Source: Comamonadaceae bacterium OS-4
Lineage (GTDB): Bacteria > Pseudomonadota > Gammaproteobacteria > Burkholderiales > Burkholderiaceae_C
Direction: 5' to 3'
Assembly (NCBI GenBank): GCA_027924025.1
Contig: AP026970.1
Location: 1,138,501-1,202,500, forward strand
DNA length: 64,000 bases
Shown: positions 9,062-18,520 of the stretch, piece after piece
Numbering within the stretch: position 1 is the stretch's first letter
Layout of the letters: each line of letters begins with the position of its first letter
Program-made: the position numbers and the translations under genes
Notes under the pieces: model-generated
Seen by the model: the letters and a program-made list of their open reading frames with translations, nothing else
Database searches by the model: none
Told to the model about the DNA's origin: nothing

Positions 9062-10270
9062 ATGAAACAACGTTGGAAACTGCAGGCACTGATCTGCCTT
9101 GGCGTGATCGCACTGGCTTGCCTGCCGGGCGCCCACGCGCAAACGCCCAAGCCTTTGCGCATCGGTTTGATTGGCCCCTTCAGTGGGCCGTCCTCGGATT
9201 TTGGGAATCCGATGCTCAACGGGGCCAAGCTGGCGCTGGATGAAATCAATGCCGCCGGTGGCTACCTCGGGCGACCGATTGAGTTTGTGATCAAAGACGA
9301 CACCGCCAACCCCGATGTGGGCTTGCAGCACTCGCAGGAGTTGGTGCAAGACGGTGTGGTCGGCACCATCGGCTTTTGCAATACCGGTGTGGCCATGAAG
9401 TCGCTGGAGGTGTTTCAACAAGCCCGCTCCCCGCTGATCGTGCCCTGCGCAACAGGCACCCCGATCACCGCCAAGTACCCCGCAGCAGAGAGCTACATCT
9501 TCCGCACCTCCGCGCGGGACGGCATCCAGGCGCCGTTTGTGGTGAACGACATCGTGGCGCGGGGCTGGACCAAAGTGGCGATCCTGGCCGACAAAACCGC
9601 TTACGGCGAGGGGGGCTTGGCAGACGTCACCAAAGCGCTGGCCGCCAAACAACTGCAGCCGGTGTACGTGGGGCGCTTTGACACCGGTGTGAAAGACCTG
9701 CAACCCGAGCTCAAGGCCGCCCAGGCCGCCGGTGCCAATGTGGTGTTCAGCTACACGGTCGGCCCCGAAAACGCGGTCATTGCCAAAAGCCGCCAGGCCC
9801 TTAAGTGGAATGTGCCGCAGGTGGGTGCATGGCCGTTGTCTTTTCCGTTCTTTTTGGACGGCGCAAAAGACGCTGCCGAAGGCGCACTCATGGCCCAGAC
9901 CTTTATTGCCGAGCCTAGCAACGAGCGTCGCATCTCTTTTCTAACCGCCTACAACCGCAAATACGGCACCCGCAAGATCGCCGTGCCCATGGCCGCTGCG
10001 CAGGCCTATGACACGGTGTATTTGCTGGCCTACGCCATCCTCTCGATCCGCAATGGCGATTTGTCGGGCCCCTCGGTGAAAAACGCACTGGAGAACTTGC
10101 CCCGGGTCTACTATGGGGTGACAGCGACCCACGAGCGCCCTTTTAGTAAAGACGACAAAGACGCCATCACCAGCAATATGCTGGTGATGGGCCTGGTCAA
10201 AAATGGGGCGGTCACTTTTGCCTACCCTGAAGACCGCACCCGCAACCTTTTTGTGCAACGCAAGCAATGA
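9062..10270 (+). CDS. branched-chain-amino-acid-type ABC transporter substrate-binding protein
   Basis: Periplasmic binding protein of 402 residues with a clear signal peptide (MKQRW..LACLPGAHA, cleavage after AHA near residue 27). The mature start LRIGLIGPFSGPSSDFGNPM and the later VAILADKTAYGEGG are typical of LivK/Peripla_BP_6 proteins, which bind amino acids, amides or aromatic acids. No permease or ATPase genes flank it, so it is an orphan receptor. It starts 118 bp after lolD; a frame upstream of 9062 has no leader character. The ligand cannot be named. Confidence 0.87.
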   Translation: MKQRWKLQALICLGVIALACLPGAHAQTPKPLRIGLIGPFSGPSSDFGNPMLNGAKLALDEINAAGGYLGRPIEFVIKDDTANPDVGLQHSQELVQDGVVGTIGFCNTGVAMKSLEVFQQARSPLIVPCATGTPITAKYPAAESYIFRTSARDGIQAPFVVNDIVARGWTKVAILADKTAYGEGGLADVTKALAAKQLQPVYVGRFDTGVKDLQPELKAAQAAGANVVFSYTVGPENAVIAKSRQALKWNVPQVGAWPLSFPFFLDGAKDAAEGALMAQTFIAEPSNERRISFLTAYNRKYGTRKIAVPMAAAQAYDTVYLLAYAILSIRNGDLSGPSVKNALENLPRVYYGVTATHERPFSKDDKDAITSNMLVMGLVKNGAVTFAYPEDRTRNLFVQRKQ

Positions 10271-10286
10271 GCCGTTTGATACCACC

Positions 10287-11132
10287 ATGCGCTGGGTAGA
10301 CACCCATGTCCACCTCGATGCTCCCGAGTTCGATGCGGACCGCAGCGCCGTGCGCGAGAGTGCCCGCCAAGCGGGTGTCGCGCATTGTGTGATTCCGGCG
10401 GTAGAGCGCAGCAACTTTGACACAGTGCGCCTGCTGGCGCACCACGGTGGCGACAGCTATTGTTTGGGTATCCACCCTTTGTATGTCGCGGGTGCCAGCG
10501 ATACCGATCTGCTCGCCCTGGACGAAGCGCTCAGCGCCAACGCCGCGGACCCGCGACTGGTGGCCGTGGGTGAAATCGGGCTCGACTATTTTGTCCCCGC
10601 CCTGTGCAAAAGCCCCTTGCGTGAGTGGCAAGAGGTGGTCTACCGCCAGCAGCTCAAGCTGGCCCGCGCACATGGCTTGCCGGTGGTGCTGCATGTGCGC
10701 AAGTCTTCAGACCGGCTGCTCAAGCACCTGCGCGAGGTGGCCGGCCCGCAAGGCCGGTGGCAGGGCATTGCCCATGCGTTCAATGGCAGCGAGGTGCAGG
10801 CGGCGGAGTTCATCAAGTTGGGTTTCAAGCTCGGGTTTGGGGGCGCGGTCACCTATGAGCGGGCTTTGCAGTTGCGCCATCTGGCCCGCACCTTGCCCCT
10901 GGACGCGCTGGTGCTCGAGACCGATGCCCCCGACATCCAGCCGCACTGGCTCTACACCACTGCCGAGCAGCGCGCAGCCGGTGTGCCGCAGGGGCGCAAT
11001 GCGCCTGCCGAGTTGCCGCGCATCGCGCAGTGCATTGCCGAGCTGCGTGGCATTCCCCTTGAAACACTGGCGCAGGCCGCGTTAAGTAACAGTCTGATGG
11101 CCCTGCCGAAGCTAGGGGCGCTGCTGGTATAA
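10287..11132 (+). CDS. TatD-family metal-dependent hydrolase (DNase)
   Basis: A 281-residue TIM-barrel metal hydrolase. Metal ligands are visible in order: the HxH in WVDTHVHLD at the N-terminus, the glutamate in GEIGLDYF near residue 95, histidines in VLHVRKS and AHAFNGS, and the aspartate in ETDAPD. TatD proteins have 3'-5' DNase activity and act in DNA repair or peroxide stress. The ATG at 10287 lies 16 bases after the preceding gene and gives the usual N-terminus; the frame extends further upstream but inside that gene. Confidence 0.9.
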   Translation: MRWVDTHVHLDAPEFDADRSAVRESARQAGVAHCVIPAVERSNFDTVRLLAHHGGDSYCLGIHPLYVAGASDTDLLALDEALSANAADPRLVAVGEIGLDYFVPALCKSPLREWQEVVYRQQLKLARAHGLPVVLHVRKSSDRLLKHLREVAGPQGRWQGIAHAFNGSEVQAAEFIKLGFKLGFGGAVTYERALQLRHLARTLPLDALVLETDAPDIQPHWLYTTAEQRAAGVPQGRNAPAELPRIAQCIAELRGIPLETLAQAALSNSLMALPKLGALLV

Positions 11133-11138
11133 ATCCCC

Positions 11139-11897
11139 ATGGCACGAAAAGCACCGATCACATTCCCCGAAGTTAATTTCTCCGAAGAAGGCCCCATCCG
11201 CCACCTGCATCTAGGCAGCGAATGGATACAAGGCTCCATGCTGGTAGACGCACCCACCGTATTGGTGCACGAGTACATCCAGCGCATGATGGCGTGGCTG
11301 CTCTTTGTAGACCCCCAGACCGTCAAAAAGCGCCAGGCACTGCAGCTGGGGTTGGGCGCTGGCTCGCTGACCAAGTTCTGCCACAAAGAACTCAAGATGA
11401 AGACCACCGCCATCGAGCTCAACCCCCAGGTGCTGCACGCCTGCCGCGGCTGGTTCAAGCTGCCCGCAGACAACAGTCGCATGCAAGTGGTGCTGGCTGA
11501 CGCCGCAGAAGAAATTAAACAAGAAAAATGGCTGGGTGCGGTGGATGCGCTGCAAGTCGATCTGTATGACGAGGAAGCAGCCGCCCCGGTGCTCGACAGC
11601 GCTGCGTTTTATGCCGACTGCCGCGCTACGCTTACCGAAGAGGGTTGCATGACGGTCAACCTGTTCGGTCGCTCGTCGAGCTTTGACAACAGCGTCGACA
11701 AAATTGCGGAGGCCTTTGGCGAAGATGCCATCTGGGCCTTCAAGTCCACCCGTGAGGGCAACACCGTGGTGATGGCCCAGCGCACCCCCAGCCGCCCCAA
11801 GCGCGCGCTGATGCAGGAGCGCGCCGAGTTCATCCAAAGCGAGTGGGGCCTGCCTGCTGACAAGTGGGTCCGCGTGTTTAAACCGGTGAAGTCATGA
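11139..11897 (+). CDS. spermidine-synthase-like methyltransferase-fold protein
   Basis: A 252-residue protein of the spermidine-synthase (PABS) superfamily. The nucleotide-binding motif LQLGLGAGSLTKF is near residue 70, followed by AIELNPQVL and, near 145, DALQVDLYDEEAA. True spermidine synthases have a Gly-Gly-Gly-Asp gate that is not seen here, so aminopropyl transfer is doubtful. Its TGA overlaps the ATG of the following GspE-like gene (ATGA), which suggests translational coupling; TatD ends 6 bases upstream. Confidence 0.78.
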   Translation: MARKAPITFPEVNFSEEGPIRHLHLGSEWIQGSMLVDAPTVLVHEYIQRMMAWLLFVDPQTVKKRQALQLGLGAGSLTKFCHKELKMKTTAIELNPQVLHACRGWFKLPADNSRMQVVLADAAEEIKQEKWLGAVDALQVDLYDEEAAAPVLDSAAFYADCRATLTEEGCMTVNLFGRSSSFDNSVDKIAEAFGEDAIWAFKSTREGNTVVMAQRTPSRPKRALMQERAEFIQSEWGLPADKWVRVFKPVKS

Positions 11898-13684
11898 GCC
11901 CTAGCCCCAAAAAAGCCAGTTCCTCCGCGGTTTCTTACAACGGCCCCTTGGACTGGCGCTTGCTGGTGGAGTGGCTCAAGCAAGACAAAGTGATCGCAGA
12001 AGAAGAGGCCGTGCGCACCATTGCCCGCTGCTCGCAGGCCGAGAGTGCGCAGCATCCGTTGGTCCGGCTCGCCGCCGTGTCGATGCGCCGGGCGGCAGAC
12101 CAAAAGCCGCTCGACATTGAGATGCTCACCCAATGGTTGTCGCTGCGCGCGGCACTGGATTACCTGCGTATCGATCCGCTCAAGGTCGATGTGGGCAAGG
12201 TGGCCGATGCCATGGGTGCCGCCTATGCCGAGCGCCACAAAATCTTGCCTGTTGTCGTCACCCCCAGCGAGATCACGGTGGCCACGTCGGAGCCGTTCAT
12301 TACCGATTGGGTGGCGGAGGTGGAGCGCCAGAGCCGCCGCAGCGTCAAGCGCGTGGTGGCCAGCCCGCAGGAGATTACCCGCTACACCGCCGAGTTTTAT
12401 GCACTGGCCAAAAGCGTGCGGGCTGCCAACAAAACCGGCTCCAACAACGGCGCCAGTTTCGAGCAGCTGGTGGAGTTGGGCAAGAGCAACAAGCAGCTCG
12501 ACGCCAACGACCAGGGCGTGGTGCAGGTGGTGGACTGGCTCTGGCAATACGCCTTCGACCAGCGCGCCAGCGACATCCACCTCGAGCCACGGCGAGAGCA
12601 GGGCGTGATCCGCTTCCGCATCGATGGCGTGTTGCACCCCGTGTACCAAATGCCCATGGGCGTGCTCAACGCCATGACCGCCCGCATCAAGCTGCTGGGC
12701 CGCATGGACGTGATTGAAAAGCGCCGCCCGCAAGATGGCCGCATTAAAACCCGCAACCCGCGTGGTGATGAAATTGAAATGCGTATCTCCACCTTGCCTA
12801 CCGCGTTTGGCGAGAAGATGGTGATGCGGATTTTTGATCCCGACAACGCGGTCAAAGACCTCGATGCCTTGGGCTTCAGCAGCCACGACGCGACCCGCTG
12901 GGAGCAGCTGGTCAAGCGCCCGCACGGCATCATTCTGGTGACCGGGCCCACGGGCTCGGGCAAAACCACCACGCTGTACTCCACCCTCAAGCGGGTGGCT
13001 ACGGAAGAGGTGAATGTGAGCACCGTGGAAGACCCTATCGAAATGATTGAGCCGTCTTTCAACCAGACGCAGGTGCAGCCGCAGCTGGACTTCGGTTTCC
13101 CGCAGGGTCTGCGTGCCCTCATGCGGCAGGACCCGGACATCATCATGGTGGGCGAAATCCGCGACTTGGAGACGGCTGAAATGGCGGTGCAGGCCGCACT
13201 GACAGGCCACTTGGTGTTTTCCACGCTTCACACGAACGACGCGCCTTCTGCCGTAACGCGCTTGATGGAGCTGGGCATCCCCCCGTATCTCATCAACGCC
13301 ACACTCCTGGGGGTGTTGGCCCAGCGCTTGGTGCGCACGCTGTGCAAGCAATGCAAGGTGCGTGACGAAGAAGCCACGCGCGAGGCCTTGGGCGAAATGG
13401 TCAAGCCATGGCAAATCAACGGGGGCTACAAGCCTTATAAAGCCGTGGGCTGTGTGGACTGCCGAATGACGGGCTACATGGGACGCATGGGTTTGTACGA
13501 ATTGCTTGTGGTCACAGAAGGGTTCAAATCGCGGGTCAGTGGCGAGCCGGGCATTGATGCCCTGCGCCGTCAAGCCATTGTGGACGGCATGCGGCCGCTG
13601 CGTTTGGCAGGGGCTCTGCGTGTGTCGGAAGGCGTCACCGTCATGGAGGAAGTGATGTCTGCCACCCCGCCGCTCACCGGCTAA
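11894..13684 (+). CDS. GspE/PilB-type secretion or pilus ATPase (orphan)
   Basis: A 596-residue traffic ATPase. An N-terminal T2SSE_N-type region (residues 10-170) precedes the catalytic core with Walker A GPTGSGKTTT near 352, the Asp box around VEDPIE, Walker B IIMVGEIRD, and the His box STLHTND. A C-terminal zinc-finger-like set is reduced to CKQC and CVDC. Such ATPases polymerise pseudopili or type IV pili at the inner membrane. No gspD, gspF, pilC or pilin gene lies nearby, so its partners must be elsewhere. It overlaps the spermidine-synthase-like gene by 4 bases. Confidence 0.88.
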   Translation: MSPSPKKASSSAVSYNGPLDWRLLVEWLKQDKVIAEEEAVRTIARCSQAESAQHPLVRLAAVSMRRAADQKPLDIEMLTQWLSLRAALDYLRIDPLKVDVGKVADAMGAAYAERHKILPVVVTPSEITVATSEPFITDWVAEVERQSRRSVKRVVASPQEITRYTAEFYALAKSVRAANKTGSNNGASFEQLVELGKSNKQLDANDQGVVQVVDWLWQYAFDQRASDIHLEPRREQGVIRFRIDGVLHPVYQMPMGVLNAMTARIKLLGRMDVIEKRRPQDGRIKTRNPRGDEIEMRISTLPTAFGEKMVMRIFDPDNAVKDLDALGFSSHDATRWEQLVKRPHGIILVTGPTGSGKTTTLYSTLKRVATEEVNVSTVEDPIEMIEPSFNQTQVQPQLDFGFPQGLRALMRQDPDIIMVGEIRDLETAEMAVQAALTGHLVFSTLHTNDAPSAVTRLMELGIPPYLINATLLGVLAQRLVRTLCKQCKVRDEEATREALGEMVKPWQINGGYKPYKAVGCVDCRMTGYMGRMGLYELLVVTEGFKSRVSGEPGIDALRRQAIVDGMRPLRLAGALRVSEGVTVMEEVMSATPPLTG

Positions 13685-13736
13685 CCTTGCAGATTTTGAT
13701 GCAAAATCATTACAACTTATAACTAGGAGACAGACA

Positions 13737-14225
13737 GTGAATATCAAAAGTCAAAAAGACTTTTTCTCGGGACTCATGTTCACCGCAGTAGGGGCTGCAT
13801 TTGCTGTAGGCGCCAGCACCTACAGCATTGGTACCGGCGCTCGCATGGGCCCCGGCTACTTCCCCCTCGTGCTCGGAGTGCTCCTTGCCATCATTGGCAT
13901 CGCAGTCACCTTCACCTCGCTGGTAGTAGAAACCGAAGACGGCGACAAGATCGGCAAATTCGCCTGGAAGCCGCTCTTCTTCATCATCAGCGCCAACCTG
14001 GTGTTCGGAGCCTGCATCGGCGGCCTGCCGGTCATTGGCTTGAAACCTCTGGGCCTGATCGTCGGCATCTACCTGCTCACCTACATCGCCAGCCACGCAG
14101 GTGAAGAACACAACGTCAAGGAAGTCGCCATTCTGGCCACCATCCTTGCGCTCTTGAGCTACGTGGCCTTCATCGTTCTCCTCAAACTGCAGTTCCCGGT
14201 CTGGCCTGCTTACTTCACCGCCTAA
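13737..14225 (+). CDS. tctB: tripartite tricarboxylate transporter small subunit TctB
   Basis: A 162-residue inner-membrane protein with four predicted helices (about residues 9-28, 40-58, 78-100 and 128-150) and the family phrase GARMGPGYFPLVLG near residue 35. It is the small membrane subunit of a secondary carboxylate uptake system. The start is GTG at 13737, decided by AGGAGA at 13725-13730. It is followed after 34 bp by tctA; no periplasmic TctC/Bug receptor gene is adjacent. Confidence 0.92.
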   Translation: MNIKSQKDFFSGLMFTAVGAAFAVGASTYSIGTGARMGPGYFPLVLGVLLAIIGIAVTFTSLVVETEDGDKIGKFAWKPLFFIISANLVFGACIGGLPVIGLKPLGLIVGIYLLTYIASHAGEEHNVKEVAILATILALLSYVAFIVLLKLQFPVWPAYFTA

Positions 14226-14259
14226 GCCACGACTGAACCATCGACAGGAACTGCACACC

Positions 14260-15771
14260 ATGGAACTCTTTGACAACCTCGCCCTCGGCTTTGGCGTGGC
14301 CTTCACCGGCCAGAACCTGATTTATGCCTTCATCGGCTGTCTACTCGGTACTTTGATCGGCGTTTTGCCCGGCATCGGCCCCTTGGCGACGATCGCCATG
14401 CTCTTGCCTGCGACCTATGCGCTCCCCCCGGTAGCTGCCTTGATCATGCTGGCCGGCATCTACTACGGCGCCCAGTACGGTGGATCGACCACCGCGATTC
14501 TGGTGAACCTGCCCGGCGAGTCGTCTTCGGTGGTGACCGTGATTGACGGTTACCAGATGGCCCGTAATGGCAGAGCCGGTCCTGCGCTGGCAGCAGCGGG
14601 CCTGGGTTCTTTCTTTGCCGGTTGCGTGGGCACCTTGATCCTGGCGGCCTTTGCAGGCCCCTTGACCGAGCTGGCCTTCAAGTTCGGCCCTGCCGAATAC
14701 TTCAGCCTGATGATTCTGGGCTTGATCGGTGCGGTGGTGCTGGCCTCGGGCTCCTTGCTCAAGGCGATTGCCATGATCGTTCTGGGCCTCTTGCTGGGCA
14801 TGGTGGGCACCGACGTGAACTCCGGGGTGGCCCGCTTCAGCTTTGATATTGCAGAGTTGACCGACGGTATCGGCTTTATCGTGATCGCCATGGGCGTGTT
14901 CGGCTACGGCGAGATCATCAGCAACCTGGCCAAGAGCGAGAGTGAGCGTGAGGTGTTCACCGCTTCCGTCTCCGGACTGATGCCTACCAAGCAAGACTTC
15001 AAGGACATGTTCCCGGCGGTCCTGCGCGGCACAGCCCTGGGCTCTGCCCTGGGTATCCTGCCCGGTGGGGGTGCGGTGATGGCAGCCTTTGCAGCCTACA
15101 CCCTGGAGAAGAAGACCCAACTGCGTCCCGGGGAAGTACCTTTCGGCAAGGGCAACATCCGTGGTGTGGCAGCGCCTGAAGCGGCTAACAACGCAGGCTC
15201 CCAGACGTCCTTCATCCCGCTCCTGACCCTGGGTATCCCGCCCAACGCGGTGATGGCCTTGATGGTGGGTGCGATGACGATCCACAACATCCAGCCCGGA
15301 CCACAGGTGATGACATCCAACCCCGAGCTCTTCTGGGGTCTGATTGCTTCCATGTGGATCGGCAACCTGATGCTGGTGATCCTGAACCTGCCACTCATCG
15401 GCATCTGGATCAAGCTCTTGTCCGTGCCTTACCGCTGGCTCTTCCCCTCTATCGTGCTGTTCTGTGCGATCGGGGTGTATTCAACCAACAACAACACTTT
15501 CGATATCTGGATGGTGGGTCTGTTCGGGGTGATCGGGTATCTGTTCATCAAGCTGGGCACTGAGCCTGCTCCGCTGCTCTTGGGATTCATTCTGGGGCCG
15601 ATGATGGAGGAGTATTTGCGCCGGGCACTGTTGCTCAGCCGTGGCGACTGGAGTGTGTTTGTCACTCGTCCGCTCTCAGCCAGCCTGTTGGTGGCGGCTC
15701 TGGCTCTTCTGGTGGTGGTGATGCTGCCGTCCATCAAGGCTAAGCGGGAAGAGGCGTTTGTGGAGGATTGA
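14260..15771 (+). CDS. tctA: tripartite tricarboxylate transporter large permease TctA
   Basis: A 503-residue inner-membrane permease with about eleven helices. Signature regions are GVLPGIGPLATIAMLLP near residue 35, YYGAQYGGSTTAILVNLPGE near 75, and the second-half repeat GILPGGGAVMAAFAAYTLEK near 270. It carries carboxylates inward with cation symport when loaded by a Bug-type receptor. It forms an operon with tctB and ends in a strong terminator 24 bp downstream. The substrate depends on the missing receptor. Confidence 0.95.
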   Translation: MELFDNLALGFGVAFTGQNLIYAFIGCLLGTLIGVLPGIGPLATIAMLLPATYALPPVAALIMLAGIYYGAQYGGSTTAILVNLPGESSSVVTVIDGYQMARNGRAGPALAAAGLGSFFAGCVGTLILAAFAGPLTELAFKFGPAEYFSLMILGLIGAVVLASGSLLKAIAMIVLGLLLGMVGTDVNSGVARFSFDIAELTDGIGFIVIAMGVFGYGEIISNLAKSESEREVFTASVSGLMPTKQDFKDMFPAVLRGTALGSALGILPGGGAVMAAFAAYTLEKKTQLRPGEVPFGKGNIRGVAAPEAANNAGSQTSFIPLLTLGIPPNAVMALMVGAMTIHNIQPGPQVMTSNPELFWGLIASMWIGNLMLVILNLPLIGIWIKLLSVPYRWLFPSIVLFCAIGVYSTNNNTFDIWMVGLFGVIGYLFIKLGTEPAPLLLGFILGPMMEEYLRRALLLSRGDWSVFVTRPLSASLLVAALALLVVVMLPSIKAKREEAFVED

Positions 15772-15794
15772 TTTCGGCTGCAACGCTTTCCAGC

Positions 15795-15821
15795 AAAAGG
15801 CACCCTTGGGTGCCTTTTTTT
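15795..15821 (+). terminator. intrinsic terminator after tctBA
   Basis: An 11-bp perfect inverted repeat (AAAAGGCACCC and GGGTGCCTTTT) with a 2-base loop, followed by more T residues. It sits just after the tctA stop and closes the tctBA transcript. Confidence 0.9.
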
Positions 15822-15941
15822 GTGGGCGACAGGAGTGCCTTAACGTTTCACTGGGTTAAGCCGCAAGGCGGGCGCTGCGTGCTGTGCGGGGGAATAGACT
15901 GGCCCGACCGGTTTCCGGCATCCTTCCTGGCAGGGGGTTTT

Positions 15942-16394
15942 ATGGCCAATCGCGTTACCCGTTTTCTTCGAACAGTGTTCGGCGCGTTGGCGCTATGGGG
16001 TTTGTTGGCCTTAGGCGCCGCGCCGCTGGCGCATGCACAGGCGAGCAAAGACGAAACCGCGGTCATCGCGGTGATCCAGCAGCAGTTGGATGCGTTTGCG
16101 GCGGACGATGCCGAGCAGGCGTTCAAGTATGCAGCCCCCAGCATCAAGGCTATGTCGGGCAATGCCCAAAACTTCATGAGCCTGGTGAAGACGCGATACG
16201 GCGTGGTGTACCGGCACGCAAACGCTGCGTTCCTGAAGCCTGTCATTCGGGGGAGTGCAGCCCTCGTGAAGGTGCGTCTGACGGACGAAAACGGCGTGGT
16301 TTGGATGGCGGCTTACACCCTCGAGCTGCAGAAAAGCAAGCAATGGTTGATCAGCGGCTGCCAACTTCTAGGTGAGCAGGGCACTTTTGTATGA
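15942..16394 (+). CDS. secreted DUF4864-type protein
   Basis: A 150-residue protein with a signal peptide (hydrophobic stretch FGALALWGLLALGAAPLAHA, cleavage near residue 30). The mature part begins DETAVIAVIQQQLDAFAADD and has a small alpha/beta fold of the NTF2-like kind seen in DUF4864. A purine-rich site at 15931-15937 supports the ATG at 15942. The function is unknown; it stands alone between the tctA terminator and the DUF3422 gene. Confidence 0.75.
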   Translation: MANRVTRFLRTVFGALALWGLLALGAAPLAHAQASKDETAVIAVIQQQLDAFAADDAEQAFKYAAPSIKAMSGNAQNFMSLVKTRYGVVYRHANAAFLKPVIRGSAALVKVRLTDENGVVWMAAYTLELQKSKQWLISGCQLLGEQGTFV

Positions 16395-16447
16395 ATTCGT
16401 CCGCGGGCTAGCGCCGGCAGGCTGCTCTATGATCTGGTAACGCTGCA

Positions 16448-17767
16448 ATGCAGCATGCCTTCATCGAAGCCGCCATGACACAGCTACCTTCCCAGCACGG
16501 CCTGCGCCTTTCGCTGCACAACGAAGTCCATGCCCGCCCGCCCGAACCCATGGGCATGCCCATGGCGCTTTCGCATGTCGTCATGGCCTGCAACGCCAGT
16601 CAACGCGATGCCAGCCGCGCGCACATGGCCGTACTGGCCCGCGACCACCACCTGCCGGCACCTGAGGAAGGCTCCATCCACATGCGCATGGATTTCGGCC
16701 CCTTCAAGGTGCGCTGGGAACTGCATACCGAGTTTGTCACTTGGACCTTCATGCGCAGCATTGCTGCCCAAGGTGGCACCGAGCGTGACCCCGAAGTTGC
16801 ACTGGACGTAGTGCCCCAACAGTGGTTTGCCGAGCTGCCCGGCGAGTGCTTGGCCTGCCTGCACCTGTGGGTGTTGCCCGCCAAGGAAGAAACGGTAATG
16901 CCCTGGCTGCGCCATGTGCTGCACGAAGAAACGCTGGTGGCCTCCACGGTGGCCGATGGCTTGGGCGAGGTGTACACCGATTTTTCGGTACATGCCGATG
17001 GCTTCTCCCGCATGGTGCTGCTGGCCGGTGGCATGACGCCACGCCGCCTGGGCCGTTTGGTGCAGTGCCTGCTGGAGATCGAGACTTACCGCATGGCCGC
17101 CTTGCTGGGCCTGCCCGCAGCGCGCGAAGCCTCGCACGTGCTGGCCAGCGCAGAACGTGAACTCGCGGAATTGGCCCAAGCCATCCGCTCCGCCACCCGC
17201 AATGACGAGCCGATGTTGCTCGACCGCCTGACCCGGCTGGCTGGGCAAGTGGAAAGCCAGCACGCGGCTACCCATTCGCGCTTCTCGGCCAGTGCGGCCT
17301 ACTTTGAGCTGGTGGACAAGCGCATTGAAGATATTGCCGAGTCGCGCTTGGCGGGCATGCAAACCATCCGTGAATTCATGGACCGGCGCCTCACCCCGGC
17401 GCGCAGCACCTGTGCCTGGTCTAGCCGGCGGCAGGATGCGCTGTCGCAGCGCGTGTCCCGCATCAGCAACCTGCTGCGCACGCGGGTAGAGATCGAGCAG
17501 CAGCAAAGCAGTCAGGCGCTGCTGGCCACCATGAATACCCGCCAGGGCCTGCAGCTGCAGTTGCAGTCCACCGTGGAGGGGCTCTCGGTCGCGGCCATCA
17601 CCTACTACATCGTCGGTCTGGTGAGCTACATGGCCAAGGCGGCCTCTCACCACGGCTGGCTCTTGAGCCCTGAGGTCACCGCGGCGGCTGCCATTCCGGT
17701 GGTGGCAGGCAGCGTGTGGTGGTCTTTGCGGCGCTTGCACCACCGGCTGTTCACATCGGTGTCATAA
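16448..17767 (+). CDS. DUF3422 family membrane protein
   Basis: A 439-residue protein matching DUF3422 by its N-terminal LHNEVHARPPEPM motif and the long central cytoplasmic part with helices near 215-380. Two C-terminal hydrophobic segments (about 378-398 and 408-426) anchor it in the inner membrane, in the manner of CorA-like proteins but without a GMN motif. No function is established for the family. The start could be 16448 or the ATG at 16475; neither has a strong ribosome site. Confidence 0.8.
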   Translation: MQHAFIEAAMTQLPSQHGLRLSLHNEVHARPPEPMGMPMALSHVVMACNASQRDASRAHMAVLARDHHLPAPEEGSIHMRMDFGPFKVRWELHTEFVTWTFMRSIAAQGGTERDPEVALDVVPQQWFAELPGECLACLHLWVLPAKEETVMPWLRHVLHEETLVASTVADGLGEVYTDFSVHADGFSRMVLLAGGMTPRRLGRLVQCLLEIETYRMAALLGLPAAREASHVLASAERELAELAQAIRSATRNDEPMLLDRLTRLAGQVESQHAATHSRFSASAAYFELVDKRIEDIAESRLAGMQTIREFMDRRLTPARSTCAWSSRRQDALSQRVSRISNLLRTRVEIEQQQSSQALLATMNTRQGLQLQLQSTVEGLSVAAITYYIVGLVSYMAKAASHHGWLLSPEVTAAAAIPVVAGSVWWSLRRLHHRLFTSVS

Positions 17768-17915
17768 GCGCATGGAAGATTCCTATGGGGTGTGGGGCGG
17801 GCTTATAGGTTTTGCCAATCTACTCCATTGGATCAATCAACCCTGAACATGGCAAAGAAGGCCTAAGATTCACCCCGTTCACTTCACGAACAACCTATTT
17901 CTACAGGAAGTCACC

Positions 17916-18479
17916 ATGTCTTTGATCAACACGCAAATCCAAGCTTTCAAGAACGAAGCTTTCCATAACGGCAAGTTCATCACCGTGTCCAACGAGTCCA
18001 TCAAGGGCAAGTGGAATGTGTTCATTTTCATGCCCGCAGCTTTCACTTTCAACTGCCCCACCGAAGTGGAAGACGCAGCTGACAACTACGCTGAATTCCA
18101 AAAGGCCGGTGCCGAAGTGTTCATCGTGACCACCGACACCCACTTCGCACACAAGGTGTGGCACGAAACTTCCCCCGCAGTGGGCAAGGCCAAGTTCCCC
18201 CTGATCGGCGACCCCACACACGCCCTGACACGCGCTTTTGACGTGCATATCGACGAAGAAGGCCTGGCACTGCGCGGCACCTTCATCATCAACCCCGAAG
18301 GCGTCATCAAGACTGCTGAAGTGCACTCCAACGAAATCGCTCGCGACGTCAAGGAAACTGTGCGTAAGTTGAAGGCTGCCCAGTACACCGCCGCTAACCC
18401 AGGCCAAGTGTGCCCAGCCAAGTGGAACGAAGGCTCCAAGACCATCGCTCCTTCCATCGACCTGGTCGGCAAGATCTAA
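17916..18479 (+). CDS. ahpC: alkyl hydroperoxide reductase subunit C (peroxiredoxin)
   Basis: A 187-residue 2-Cys peroxiredoxin that reduces H2O2 and organic peroxides. The peroxidatic cysteine is Cys47 (FTFNCPTE) and the resolving cysteine is Cys166 (VCPAKW), both at the standard positions. AGGA at 17904-17907 serves the ATG. Codon use is strongly biased toward C-ending codons, as expected for an abundant protein. A hairpin terminator separates it from ahpF, whose product regenerates it. Confidence 0.97.
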   Translation: MSLINTQIQAFKNEAFHNGKFITVSNESIKGKWNVFIFMPAAFTFNCPTEVEDAADNYAEFQKAGAEVFIVTTDTHFAHKVWHETSPAVGKAKFPLIGDPTHALTRAFDVHIDEEGLALRGTFIINPEGVIKTAEVHSNEIARDVKETVRKLKAAQYTAANPGQVCPAKWNEGSKTIAPSIDLVGKI

Positions 18480-18520
18480 ATCACCGGCACCCGTCGGTAG
18501 AGCGGCGCAAGCCGCTCACC

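Noticed and set aside
11609-13747. Long open frame of 712 codons on the minus strand
   Set aside because: It lies opposite the GspE-type ATPase, is rich in His, Gln and Arg without any motif, and results from high GC at third codon positions.
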